NCBI GenBank assembly: GCA_963680875.1 | Contig: OY804582.1 | Location: 47,820,646-47,884,645, forward strand | From: Bathymodiolus brooksi | Lineage: Eukaryota > Mollusca > Bivalvia > Mytilida > Modiolidae | DNA length: 64,000 nt | Direction: 5' to 3' | Shown here: positions 43,565-55,075 of the stretch, piece by piece | Layout of the letters: every line of letters begins with the position of its first letter | How positions within the stretch are numbered: position 1 is the stretch's first letter | Position numbers and translations under genes: made by a program | The notes under the pieces: model-generated | Told to the model about the DNA's origin: nothing | Databases searched by the model: none | Seen by the model: only the letters and a program-made list of their open reading frames with translations

Positions 43565-43720
43565 TATATCAAATGTAGTACGCACGACGCGTTTCTGGAA
43601 TAACCTTCATCCGGTACGCTCAAAATAAAAAGATTAGAAAGCGAAATAACTTAAACTTTTGGGAGCAATAAAACCAAAGGGCCTAAGCAGGAATCTGCCA
43701 AGGTCACCTATGCCTAGAGG
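43565..43720 (+). repeat. Dispersed repeat (ACGCGTTTCTGGAATAA type)
   Basis: It shares GCACGACGCGTTTCTGGAAT, ATCCGGTACGCTCAA and AAAAGATTAGAAAG with 45648-45722. A reversed relative is at 56790-56830 and weaker relatives are at 25255 and 49955. The family is unknown to me. Confidence 0.6.
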
Positions 43721-43886
43721 AGAAGAACCTTAGTATGCGAAACGTTTTTACGCATCAAAGGGACAACCAGACATTATTTGCTTATGTAAACAGTGTGTTT
43801 TAACATATATAGGCTGTATCTGATGTATATTGTTAATCTTATTCCATATGACCATTTCCCTAGCATTGCATTTCTCTCGCTTCTAG

Positions 43887-43898
43887 GAACAGAACGGG
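43887..43898 (+). other. Candidate 12-nt micro-exon of the B-box gene
   Basis: A pyrimidine-rich acceptor (ATTTCTCTCGCTTCTAG) ends at 43886. Twelve bases follow (GAACAGAACGGG) before a weaker donor, GTATTA, at 43899. Length and phase fit the series: it would complete Gln (CA+G), add NRT and leave GG, joining exon 6 as Gly. The donor is poor, so this is a candidate only. Confidence 0.28.
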
Positions 43899-44979
43899 GT
43901 ATTAGATAACTCTGTAACCGATACTATATCTCTGAATTATGATGGTCCATGAAACCTATTGTCTTTTATATCATATTAGCAAGCAGTTTAATTTAATCTT
44001 TAATACATGAAGCAATTATTATTAAAACTAGTAAATCTGCAATGTGCATAACAGAGTGAGGTACTCAATATGTATGTGATAACTTGTGTGAAATAAGAGT
44101 AGGTTATATAGAACACTGTTTTGATATATCACATGAAAACCAAACAAATGTCTCCAGCAAAATAATTACGAAAGTATGTACGCTTCCGGTACCCATGAAA
44201 TTTGTATGGCCAAATTTAGTTTTCTGCGTTGTGTTTTATAGATTAACGGCTTCTGAATACCTATTTGGTATCTGCAAACTTGTCGCATATATATTTTGTA
44301 CAACACTGTAACTAGGAATGATAAATGCCAAGAAACCTGAGCAGTGAATTAAGTCCCGTGATCAAAAAATGTAAAATGTGAAAACGGTGGTGTACACAGA
44401 AGGCTATAATGATGCAGCTGTAAGTTGTATGATCACATCACGCCATCAAAAGGGAAGCTTTGGTCTAGAAAACTAGGTTATCTACGACAAGTGCCGCTAC
44501 CAATCAATGAAAGTGAGTGGTCATGTATATGTGTGTAAGGGATGTCGATTTTTTCTGTTTCTATGATTTGCGATTAGATTGTGGAGCTGTGTTAATAGAT
44601 TGTTCTTTTTTTTCTTTCCTTTTTCACTAGTGTCCATTTTCACTATGTCTGGGGTCCAAAGAAGGGCCCAAGAGGGGGCCTAAACTGATTAATTATTTTA
44701 ATATTTAAAATATCTTCTTCTTTTGAACCAGCAATGCCAGACGATTGATAATTGGCACATAACATTGATAAATCTTGAAAACAGGAATCCAGTTTGACCA
44801 AATGAATTTGACTTGCAACTCGGCTGTTGCATCTATGATGCTTTCTCGTCATTAGTATACGCTTCAATTAAACTTTCACCTATTTATCTACTGATAATTT
44901 TCTTTCATTGAATGTTAAGCAATAACACATTTATCAGTCATATAAATAGAAATGTAGATGCATGTACATTGGTTAGTGC

Positions 44980-45260
44980 ACAGGACTGTGATCATTTACT
45001 CTGCATTCTATGACACGCAAGAGGATACTGTAGGCATGTTAACGTTACGCAGACTCCCACACGGTATTCCAGTCTTTTGACTTTGATTATACCTGATTAG
45101 CTTCGTGTTACTCTATCTTTAGTTTTATGTGTATCTTTTGTAGATCATTGTTTATCCTTTTGTCTGTTTTCGTTTGACCATTGTGTTGTCTGTTCTTCTT
45201 CGGTTTACGAATTAGGATTACCCTTTGGTATCTTCAAACTCTTCTTACTATTAATATACA
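44980..45260 (+). mobile_element. Retroelement 3'-end fragment
   Basis: The fragment carries CTTCGTGTTACTCTATCTTT, AGATCATTGTTTATCCTTTT, GTCTGTTTTCGTTTGACCAT, TGTTGTCTGTTCTTCTTCGG and CTTTGGTATCTTCAAACTC. It is the best preserved example of the element's terminal 170 bp and lies just upstream of exon 6. Confidence 0.75.
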
Positions 45261-45310
45261 ACATGAATTTGTATTTAAAGATATTGTTTTTTTTCATATA
45301 CCTGTTTTAG

Positions 45311-45358
45311 ACAGAAACGCGATATAAAACATATATCTCACTTTAAAATGTTTAAAGA
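45311..45358 (+). CDS. B-box gene, exon 6 (48 nt, phase 2-2)
   Basis: The acceptor ATACCTGTTTTAG ends at 45310 and the donor GA|GTATGT starts at 45359. The first base completes Gln (CA+A). Fifteen codons follow (QKRDIKHISHFKMFK) and GA is left over. The peptide is basic and carries on the charged linker. No later exon is recognised with confidence, so the C-terminal domain (in relatives often a beta-propeller or NHL-type region) is not visible. Confidence 0.55.
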
Positions 45359-45647
45359 GTATGTTTTCAACGTCAATGAAAATAAACAACGTTACAACAA
45401 GAAAATATTATACTACAATACTATCGAAGGATTGTATGAGTTTGATATTACAAGTTAAATACTTGTAATGTAGCATGTACTTCTTGTGATAAATTGAAAT
45501 AAAATATACAGGCGCTATATAATACGTTCAGGAGTTGTAGGAATTCCACTCTAAAGAAACGGGTATGCTATAGATGTACTGATTTAAATTGATATATATA
45601 TATAGTATCGTCTGATTATTAGATGTTCAATAAAAATATCAAATTTA

Positions 45648-45722
45648 GTGAGCACGACGCGTTTCTGGAATAAACAGCATCAGGTACGCTCAATATCAAA
45701 AGATTGGAAAGGCAAATAATTT
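45648..45722 (+). repeat. Dispersed repeat (ACGCGTTTCTGGAATAA type)
   Basis: This is a shorter copy of the repeat at 43565-43720, sharing GCACGACGCGTTTCTGGAAT and CAGGTACGCTCAA. Confidence 0.6.
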
Positions 45723-46670
45723 ACCGATAATCTCAGTGATTAAGAATAGGTCAAGGAAACTATAATTCAGGTTTTGCTTTAGCTAAAAGTATTGTTATCA
45801 ATTATTCTAATATGACGTCCTTCTTTCGCTTTGAAAACAAGCGATCGATTAATCAGATGGCAAATTCGCATTAACACATGCGCGGTGCACATTTAAACCA
45901 TGTGATAAAATCACGAAAGAAAATTATTTACACGATTGTTAATGTTTTAATCATCTATATCCACAGAAAATAATCAATATAGCCAAAATTAATAATATGC
46001 GACGTACAATTAAAACATCCAAGCACAATATTATTGTTGCCGATGCTCCATTAATACAACTGATTTTCCCATCCTAAAAGTACATTTGACTGATTCTCCC
46101 GTCGTTAAAGTATATGTTGATGAGTTATCTTCTGCTCGAATTTCGGAGCATACATTGTTTTCGACATTTTCCGCAGACGTAAATATAAATTACCGTCTTC
46201 TAATCAAAGTATACTACCTTAGTTGCACTGTTAGACATATCAAAATCGAAATAATTCATGGAAGCCAGCTCGGGATTAAATACAAATATCCGCCAACCCA
46301 TGTTAAAATTCAAAGCACATTATGGCTTCCATGATTTATTTCTCAAATAAAAAATAATTGATAATTAGATCAATTTCAACATGATATACCACATAATTAA
46401 AGGTATTCGAAAACACGCTTAAATCAATGTTAAGCTTTATATAGCAATGCATTTCTTGGGATTGATGGCTGAAGTAGAAGGAATAAGGCTGTGTTGCTGT
46501 AGGTTGTTAGCTTATGAAGTACATTATTACAGTTTATCTCTGTCCTCGTTAGACTGTTGTATGTTTTGTTATGTTTGCATAAATAATAAGTGATAATTGT
46601 TGTAGGCTTTCCTGTGAACTGTCACATTGAATCATCGAACTAAATATCATCCTCCGGCAATATAAGCAAA
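45723..46670. other. AT-rich spacer
   Basis: No gene was recognised. The frame at 46086-46334 (82 codons) has no known domain. Short inverted blocks (TTCATGGAAGCCA near 46256; TGGCTTCCATGA near 46323) bracket its end and suggest a small degenerate element. Confidence 0.35.
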
Positions 46671-47273
46671 GGCTGCCACATATATAGTTAGATATCACAC
46701 TATGTAAAGGGTGTCCTCTATGAAATGTGTCTTCGCGTGTAAAGTGTACTGTGATTTCTATTTTATTAACACTCTTGACGACAGGACATGCAGTGTGAAA
46801 AGATTATTGCTTGATTGGGTAATATATTTTAAATTTTTAATCATCACAACTTAATATATAATAAATTTAGCACACATACATTCCATTTTCTCTAGATAAA
46901 GCTATTGCATTTCATAACAAAAATTATAATAATCTAACCCGATCCTATTATTTCACGTTCCACTAATCAATTCTAAGTTTGATGATTTTGTTGGTCGCAT
47001 CTATCCAATTGCGTTTTAAATAAAGGCCGCCACATATATAGTTAGATATCACACTATGTAAAGAGTGTCCTCTATGAGCTGTGTCTTCGCGTGTAAGGTG
47101 TACTGTGACTTCTTTTTTATTAACACTCTTGACGACAGGACATGCAGTGTGAAAAGATTTTCACTTGATTGGGTAATATATTTTTAATTTTTAATCATCA
47201 CAACTTATTATATAATAAATTAGCATACATACATTCCATTTTTTCTAGATAAAGCTATTGCATTTCATAACAA
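46671..47273 (+). repeat. 354-bp direct duplication containing RT relic
   Basis: 46671-46921 and 47025-47273 are closely similar (shared CACATATATAGTTAGATATC, TTGACGACAGGACATGCAGT, AGATAAAGCTATTGCATTTC). Between them, 46930-47024 holds a short reverse-transcriptase relic (frame reads NSKFDDFVGRIYPI, then a stop). It is homologous to the relic at 54341-54410. The arrangement looks like a local tandem duplication within a dead retroelement copy. Confidence 0.7.
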
Positions 47274-48079
47274 TAGGTGTATGTTGTTTGTGTGTTCATC
47301 GATATGGACCACATGTTTGGCAATTAATTGTCAAAATAATTTTTCAAATACAAAGTCATGAATTAAACCCTGTATTAAAATCAGTTATTCTTTAAATCCA
47401 GCAAATGATGACCACAAATGTTGTGGTATACTGTTATACTGTTACACAAGATAAATATATTTTGAAATTAACAAAACATCATTTACTGTATTTCGATTCT
47501 CAAAGTATTTCTTTGATATGCCAAGAGTTATCTTCATTGCATTCAATGAAAGAGTAATAACACAAATCTTTAAAAGAGTTTTAACATAAAACCAAACATG
47601 TTAAACTAAGTTACAATTCCAAAGTCCACATTTATATAGGTATGAATTACAAGGCAAAATTATGTGCAATAGTCTAAGTTGAAAGTTGTGTAGTTTTGTA
47701 TCTTTAGTTATACATAAGACATTGAATAAATGCCATGCCAATCGTCTACAGAAGTTTCTGAATCGTTTTCGCATTTTTTATGGCACATACTAGGCGCTTG
47801 TCGAATTCTCTGAATATATAATTTGTAAAATTGCATATTAGGTCATGGATCATAGTTTCACACTTAATAATATGCTTTCAATTATTTGGAATTGCACTAA
47901 TAATGCCATTCATGTATTTAGTTGATATACTGTTAGGATAATATCTTTTTGATGTTGTTTTTGTCTGTTTTTGTTGATATTCTTTTAGGACAAGATTTGC
48001 TTCCCTCTTGCCTTTGTCAGCTTTGGTTCATCTATTTTATATCAATTGTTTTCTTTCTTTTGCTCTTGTCTGCATATAC
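47274..48079. other. AT-rich spacer
   Basis: Nothing recognisable as gene, RNA or repeat. Confidence 0.4.
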
Positions 48080-48260
48080 TATATTAACATTAGTTTAATT
48101 TGAATAAAAGAGTTGAATATCATGTATTATATTATGTGCCTGCATACATAAAACTTATGTAAAGTATAACATACACAGATCGTGTTACACCTTACTATAT
48201 TGTAGATAATAGAAATCCCTAGGATTACCTAGAAGCCATTCACTTATATCGTATTCTCTA
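48080..48260 (+). repeat. Second copy of the 42961 repeat
   Basis: It shares TATTAACATTAGTTTAAT, GTTGAATATCATGTATTA and GATAATAGAAATCCCTAGGA with 42961-43140 but contains only one partial 75-bp unit. It is followed by retroelement end fragments at 48319-48360 and 49019-49046 (TTTGGTATCTTCAAACTCTT). Confidence 0.65.
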
Positions 48261-48360
48261 TTCTCCAATAAAGCTAACAAAGTTTAATAAACTTTCTGTG
48301 TCAGATACTCAATTTATCTGATAACCCCTTTGGTGTTTTCAAACTCTTCTTATCTAAATA

Positions 48361-49527
48361 AATATGTCGACAATCTCATCATACCAGATTGTCCAAAACT
48401 TCCTGTTTAACAACGATTAATAATAAATAGAATAAGATAGAATTATTTTAGCCGTTCAGCCCACCATGTACGACCGATCATTCTACCATGTACGATAGCA
48501 CGCCGGGTTTTATTTAAAAAAAATTGTTATGCAATAAACTTATATATGTGTATCTTATCCCTCTTCATTCATTTAAATCATTATAATAAAACATTAAAAG
48601 AAAATTCGAAAATCCCGTACCAACGACAAAGGCACCCTCAGGACAAACCATATATTGTTACACTGGGAACTTGCGTTCTCACGGCACATACTATTTAGTC
48701 AGACCGCCACTGGGACGCAGTGTGAAGACCATACTGACTTTGAATATGCTGAATTTTCTTTATAAAATGTATATACACAGCCAATTTGTATAAAATAATC
48801 TTATAAATAAATCATATGAATAGCACACATCACGAATTCAATCTTAAACACAAATTTAAAATGAAAATGTTGACTTTTCGCACGAACAGGTGGCTAGAGA
48901 ATGACTCAAACACACCTTAACAAATATCACGATCTAGATATAACTAATGCTCATTGGTTGAAAACGATCACGTAGTTTTTATATTGAAAACAACAATCCA
49001 CTATTTTCCCGATATTACTATTTGGTATCTTCAAACTCTTCTAACGACGAACAAATACCACCGATATGCTCTACGTTAATATCTAAGTTAACAATGTGTT
49101 GAATCTTAATTCTTTATTAGCTGTGAAGGTGAATGTATCTGCAAACACCAGTTATAACATATTCACACTATTTCCTTGTCACATTGTATTTGTGTCAGTC
49201 CATATTGAGATATGCAAGTTTGTAGACAGTTTCCATTCGTATTCAACTATAATAATATAGTTACTATTGCACCATTGCATATGCAGCTTCACATACTTGA
49301 ATAGTGGTAGAACCTATACAACAGATTACAGACGTATCAAACTAATAAAAAACAATAATTGAATTTGGACATCTCAGACATCATTAAAGGTAAATTCAAA
49401 TTATCGAAATACTTAAATAGATTTACACTATGCACTTTTCAAAAAAGAATCTGATAAACAAATATCAAAATAAATATATTTTAGATTTTAGTACCGTTTT
49501 GCATCCGGACCGACACTCTACTGACTT
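48361..49527. other. Spacer with retroelement scraps
   Basis: Apart from the short retroelement terminus at 49019-49046, no feature was recognised. Confidence 0.4.
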
Positions 49528-49788
49528 GGATCGTCATGGTCGTGATTGTATCGTAGTTGGAATTACAACTACTTATGCTATCGATGTCCATCACCACTAA
49601 CGTGTTCGAATCCTGCTGAGGCGAAGTGCACTCGATACATCATTATGGAATAACATTTGTCCGTGACGTGCGGCATGTCAGTAGTTTTCCCCGGGTTCTC
49701 CGGTTTCCTCCACCAGTAAAACTGAAGGCAACGATATAGCTGAAATATTGTTGAAACTGGGCTTAAACACCATAACCCTAATCCTAAC
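49528..49788 (+). mobile_element. SINE (central-box family), well preserved
   Basis: The head is TCATGGTCGTGATTGTATCG. The B-box region has TGTTCGAATCCTGC. The central box CCGGGTTCTCCGGTTTCCTC is intact, and the tail has ATATAGCTGAAATATTGTTG and ends CATAACCCTAATCC. It is almost full length compared with 4287-4541. Confidence 0.8.
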
Positions 49789-50179
49789 TCTCTATTGACT
49801 TGTTCTTCGGTGTCCTATTCACTCAACAAAATGGCAAAGAGATGATTGATTTTCTTAATTGATATATTAACGATAACCATAAATACGGTACTAGGCTATC
49901 TAACAAACAGATCTCACTTAACTGAGGACACCAGCTAAATTTATTTAGAAAGATATTGGAAGACGTGGTTTGAATAATCTTCACCAGGCACGCTTGAATA
50001 TTATAGAAAATTATATATCTTTGAGAGTAAGCAAACTAAGTAGTTTAAATATACAATATTGGTGAATTGACGGTAAATATATAATTTATGTGGCGAGACT
50101 TAGTAACGGGGAAATGACGAGCTTTTAGCGAGTCTTTCCATCCGTTTTGTGCCGAGCCACATAAATTATATATATATAT

Positions 50180-50960
50180 ATTTTTTTTTTTTCTTTTTTA
50201 ATGTTCATATTTTTATTGAAATCTGTACATTTGTTAGTTGAATACATAAAGTACCGGTACCTTATCCCGGCCTCGTTAACATTAGTAAAGCACATATATA
50301 AAAATGTTAGTATTTGTTAGGAATTTACATACAGAATGGCATACTGTTTCTATTAGAATAACATGACAGAAAATACCAAATAATGTGATTCCACAAAAAG
50401 ATGAGTTTTTCAATCATAGCAAGCCAAATTAACAAATATACAGATAATCAAAAAAATAGGGTTTTAAGTAGTTATAGAAGTAAAAGAAAAAAAAGGAAAA
50501 AAGTTTAATTTATTAATTTTTTTAAGGCATAAAAATAATTTTTAAAGAGAAAGAAAAAGTTTTTTAATTTGCTTTGATGAATAGGTAATTTTAGCATTCA
50601 TAATAAATGGAATACTAACACCATTTGACAATAACCAAGAATCAATTTCATCAATGAAAGTTTGTACAATATCACAGTTCCAAAATAAATGTTCTATAGT
50701 TTCCTCATCTTCCTGACAAAATGTACAAAAGGCATTGTCGTTTACTTTAATTTTATACATAAATGTATTTGTTCCTAGGATACGTTGGTTAATTCTGTAC
50801 TATAACCATTGTAGTTTGGTATTTTGTGTGACTATAAAAGGTAGTTTGAATATTTCTCTCCATTTTGTTTCATCTAAACCTAAGGTTAATTATATATTTA
50901 TCGTCAATACACCAATATTGTATTTATCCTGTAAGAAAATTTGCCAAAAAAAAATGTTGT
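50180..50960 (-). pseudogene. Degenerate LINE 3' end
   Basis: On the minus strand, 50760-50542 encodes a reverse-transcriptase-associated zinc-binding domain with the pattern CTFCQEDEETIEHLFWNC, typical of the C-terminus of many non-LTR ORF2 proteins. Upstream (50890-50760) the same frame reads LPFIVTQNTKLQW and then YRINQRILGTNTF across an in-frame TAG near 50805. The 3' end at about 50180-50200 is an A-rich tail (T-rich on the plus strand). The catalytic reverse-transcriptase core is absent. This is a 5'-truncated dead copy; the clade cannot be fixed from this much. Confidence 0.8.
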
Positions 50961-51023
50961 TCAATTTAATAATAGAACACAGATAACGGAAACCCCATTG
51001 GTACCTCAATAGTAGTTCCAGTA

Positions 51024-51160
51024 AAGGGCGTGGCTTAATAGCGTTAATAGGTTAATGTAGAAAGTGTTATTATGACAGGGGTGTGGCTTAATAGCTTTAT
51101 TAGGCCAATGTGAAAAGTGTTATTATGACACTGTCATAATAACGCACCAGTTTATTTCAA
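51024..51160. repeat. Two 53-bp tandem units with terminal hairpin
   Basis: GGCGTGGCTTAATAGCGTTA at 51029 and GGTGTGGCTTAATAGCTTTA at 51080 begin two similar units, each ending in GTGTTATTATGACA. The second unit is followed at once by the inverted TGTCATAATAACGCA, which forms a hairpin. Confidence 0.65.
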
Positions 51161-53009
51161 CCCTTTTATTATGACAAAAATACCCAATTGTAGGATAAAA
51201 CAAGTTAGCTAAACGTCCATCAAATCATCTATGTCTAAGGAAGATGAACTTAGTTTTAACAATCAATACCTACTAGCTGTACATTACAATAATACTTACA
51301 CCATGTTAGTAATTGTCATCAACATGTAGAAGTCGCAATATATAATTTAATTTTAAATTGTTGGTACCACGATGGTGTTGATTGAACAGGAAAGTTAATG
51401 AGATATCATCATGCAAATTAAGGTTCATTTTCCTCAGGCATTAATATACATTTAATCTTATATATAAATGTCGCTGAAAGGAAACTAAAAATGTGACCCC
51501 TAAGAGGAGTTGTCCTCTTTAGGCAGTGATTTGAGATATATATATATATATGTGTACCTTATGGTATGTAAGACTGTGCTAAAGTGGATGGATTCGGCTT
51601 ACATTGTTGAGATATTGTAGATTTTTTTTAAATATTGGTTTCAGTTGTTTATATTTTACGTCCTAATTTTGTGGGAAAAGTAACACTGAAAATATCAATG
51701 ATACAACAATTGTCCCAGCAATAATATAGTGAATGCCACCTATAATGTCAGTTACAGGTCGCTGTTAGAGGCCGATGTTACAGGTCGTGGTTACACGCCG
51801 ATGTTACAGACCGCTGTGCTGATAGCGAGTTTTATAGTAATTTGACCCATTTTTGTGACAAGGTTAATATCTTTAACATAGCCGTAATCAATGGAAACAT
51901 TATTCAAACTCTTTCTCAAACCAGTGTATATGACAGAAAAAAACATCACAATTCGTACTTGATATATTTTGCGCTAAATGACCAGTTCGCTCTCGTATAA
52001 AATGTTCATCAGACGTCATCTGCTGAGGATCTATCTCTGTATATATTCATCTGAGAAATCACGCACAATGTGTTTTGTAGCTTAAAATGCCAAAATTCCA
52101 CGTAAGACTTGATACAATGTTAATGTGGAAAGTGTGTTTGTCGATTGACGTTTGAATGCCTGCAAATATTTGTTTGTATAACTATTGCATACCTTTGTTA
52201 AATAACCAGTCTGCCTTTACTGACGAAATCTGTGTTGATCAAATTGGGGAACGAAATCAAATCCAATGATATGTGTGCCATCGTTACCTGATATTGTTTG
52301 ACCTCGAGGGAATTTATGATTTTTCCTAAATTCGTACGCGATTGACAATAACAGGATGTATGTTTTAAAATTGTATTTACTAAATTTTCTTTTTAATGGA
52401 TTTAAGATAATAATACCATTATTTTTTTAGATTACTCTATTATATTTTATGATATTAATTAACAAGAATAAAACGTAAGCACATATATTTATTTATTTTT
52501 TAAATTTGATATTGAATGAAAGGCACACTCGATTGGCGATATATAAATCAATAAATCCATTTTAAAGTTGTAGTTGGATTATATGTCATATCATTTGTTT
52601 TTGCAACGATACTATTATTGTACCAGTTTGATATATTACTATTGAAACAAAAGAAGCTGCCTGTGTTAGACATAACACATTTCATTTTGCGCATCTCGGC
52701 CTTCACCCGAGTACTCCGGCTGAAAAGGAACCCTGCTATGTCCAATTTGTTTCAAAAGTGATGTATGATTTACTAACAGCTATTCACAGCCGGTGAAGTA
52801 TATTAATAGGATATCTGATGACTATTACACCACCATAGTTTGATATGGGACATCACATTCCAAATAAGCATCTGTGTTATTCCCTTATTTAGATGAAGCA
52901 TATAGGCTTACTACTACATCTAAAAGCTTTGGATCACAAGATCAATGATTTGTTCGATAAAATACTTTTCTGTAAGAAAAGCATTAGCCCTGTCCATTCG
53001 TACTGAGCC
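51161..53009. other. AT-rich spacer with minor repeats
   Basis: A 26-bp unit (GTTACAGGTCGCTGTTAGAG + GCCGAT) occurs about 2.6 times at 51751-51818, and a short (TA)n lies near 51536-51551. No gene was recognised. Confidence 0.5.
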
Positions 53010-53480
53010 CATGGTTCCCTGATGCTAAGTGGAAATCATGACTTTGAAAGTTGTACGATGGCCAGTACATCTTTGTGAACTGCTACGGGTCGTCTGTTTC
53101 ACAAATGACCACATATATTTTCTGTTTTTCTTTCCGGAGCACTTGAGTTCGTCCGTTGTTTTTTATTCTTGTCTTAGTGGGGTTCGTGTTATTCATGTTG
53201 TCAAACTATATCACGTCATTAGTTCCGTGTTGTGATGTTAGGTACCTTTTCCGTGTTAAAAGGACGTTCAATTCGGCTCGATTCCAAATTCTGTGGTATG
53301 GGGTTCATTTTGTTATTTATTTTATTGGTGGTGTGTTACATATACTGGTGTCCAAAACCACTTGATGTTGTCCGAGTTTCTGTTCTGTTATCTCCATATT
53401 TGCACTGAAGTTGGTTTGTGTCACTTCAGTCTTGGAATTCGTGCCTTCAGCGTGGTTTAAACGCTTTCATTTATATACAG
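53010..53480 (+). mobile_element. Retroelement 3'-region fragment
   Basis: It contains CATGACTTTGAAAGTTGTAC, CTTTCCGGAGCACTTGAG, GTGGGGTTCGTGTTATTCAT and a downstream block (TTCCGTGTTGTGATGTTAGG, CGTGTTAAAAGGACGTTC) that recurs at 57280-57330. The two short plus-strand frames here are not genes. Confidence 0.6.
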
Positions 53481-53659
53481 AAACAACTACTTGTTGCGTT
53501 GGCGTATACAAATAAATTGTAGGTCTATATGTTATAGACATTTACATATACCTACTGATTCCTCGTCTACTTTAACAAGTACAACTAATTAATAGTAATA
53601 TATAAGTACTAATCTATGCATAATGATCTCATCAAGGTTATCCTAATCTGTGAAATCAT

Positions 53660-53850
53660 TATTAATCGTGGGGTTTTTATTTTCGTGGATTCCATGGAAT
53701 TCGTGGTTCACATTAAGCATAAAAAATAAAATCCAACGACATATTTTTTCCCCTATTGACTATATCCTATAATGCTTGAAACCACGAATTCAAGAAGCCA
53801 AGGATCACTGCATTTTGTAGAAATCACGAATATTGGTGCTAGCGAAGGAT
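53660..53850. repeat. Dispersed repeat with CACGAA/TTCGTG inverted motifs
   Basis: TTTTCGTGGATTCCATGGAA and TTCGTGGTT lie opposite ACCACGAATTCAAGAAGCC and ATCACGAATATTGG in inverted arrangement. The family was not identified. Confidence 0.4.
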
Positions 53851-53924
53851 ATAGAATTGCAAACTGTTGGTGTGTATGTTATGGAAGTTTTAAGCTATGA
53901 AACAAATAAATAATGGCGTATGAA

Positions 53925-54100
53925 TTTCGAACCCGTTATACATCGTAGTTTTCTGTGTAGTGTTTTGTATATCACTGTTTGGCCCTTTTCCGTTTATCCT
54001 TTATCCGTTTTAGTTTTTGTTCTTCTGCCATTTACGGCTTCTGATCACCTCTTATATATCGTCAAACCTTTATTACGTACATATTACAGATCATCTTTGG
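53925..54100 (+). mobile_element. Retroelement 3'-end fragment
   Basis: GTAGTTTTCTGTGTAGTGTT and TTGTATATCACTGTTTGGCC are followed by TTACGGCTTCTGATCACC. The first block matches the 62-bp satellite monomer for about 20 bases, linking the satellite to this element family. Confidence 0.7.
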
Positions 54101-54179
54101 GAGGATATGAAACCTATACCTATCATGCCTACGTAATCATGCCTACGTGACAAGTGTTGTATACCTAACTGCTACGTAG

Positions 54180-55075
54180 AAACACCGAACTAAATATTAT
54201 CCTCCACCAATATAATTTCTTTCCAATGAGCTTGTTATTCTGTCTGTCCTGTCCTTTGTTCATTCTAGGAAGACTTCACACAGGAGATTCTCAAGGAAAA
54301 TGAAAAGAATTCTAATCCGTCCTTTAATTTCAAGTTCCGCTATATAGACGATGTCCTATCACTAAATAAGGTTGATGATTTTGTCGATTGCATCTATGCC
54401 ATTGTGCTTGAAATACAGGATACACAGATATAGCGAGGTATACTTCATACATTGACCCACACCTTGACATTGACAGTGACGACCCGTTAAGAACGGAATT
54501 TTACGACAACAGAGATGATTTCAATAGTTTCATTGTGAGCTCTCTATTTATACATTTGAATATGTGACAACATTACAACAACACCTCCATGTGGAATATC
54601 TCTCTCAGTTCATCCGATATTCATGAGTCTGTGTTTCCTATTATGATTTACTTTATATAGGGTTATTACTGGCGAAGAAGCAGCTACTGGATCAATTGTT
54701 TCTAATGGTTAAGATGAAGTCATCTTTTGGAGAGTGTTACGATCAGAACCATGACTTGGTTACGGAATAGCTGTGCTACAAATGACTACGAATATGTTAT
54801 GTTTGTTGTTCATGACTTATCACTGGGTGGGTTTGTAGCAAGAGTAACACGACAGGTGCCATATATGGAACATGAACTGCTTACCCTTGTGAAGTATATG
54901 TGTTCACGTCTGGGTTTAGGTAGGGTTCCAGTTGCTCGCTCTTTGGTTTTCTGTGTAATGTTATTATTTGTTCTTTTTCGTTTGGTTATTGCATCGTCTT
55001 TACCTCTTCAATTTACGGAATCTAGTTACCCCCCTGGTATCTTCACACTTCTCCTACGTTGATATTCTTTCTTGT
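54180..55075 (+). pseudogene. Retroelement relic with YIDD-box reverse transcriptase
   Basis: The frame from about 54268 reads through FKFRYIDDVLSLNKVDDFVD, which contains the YIDD catalytic-box motif of reverse transcriptases. Stops and frameshifts appear after about 54430. Downstream, 54661-54770 encodes LLLAKKQLLDQLFLMVKMKS and HDLVTE, the end of the same protein in related elements. The 3' region follows (CATGACTTATCACTGGGTGG, GTTCCAGTTGCTCGCTCTTT, TTTTCTGTGTAATG). This copy shows which element the many 3' fragments belong to. The family (Penelope-like or another YIDD type) is not certain. Confidence 0.7.
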
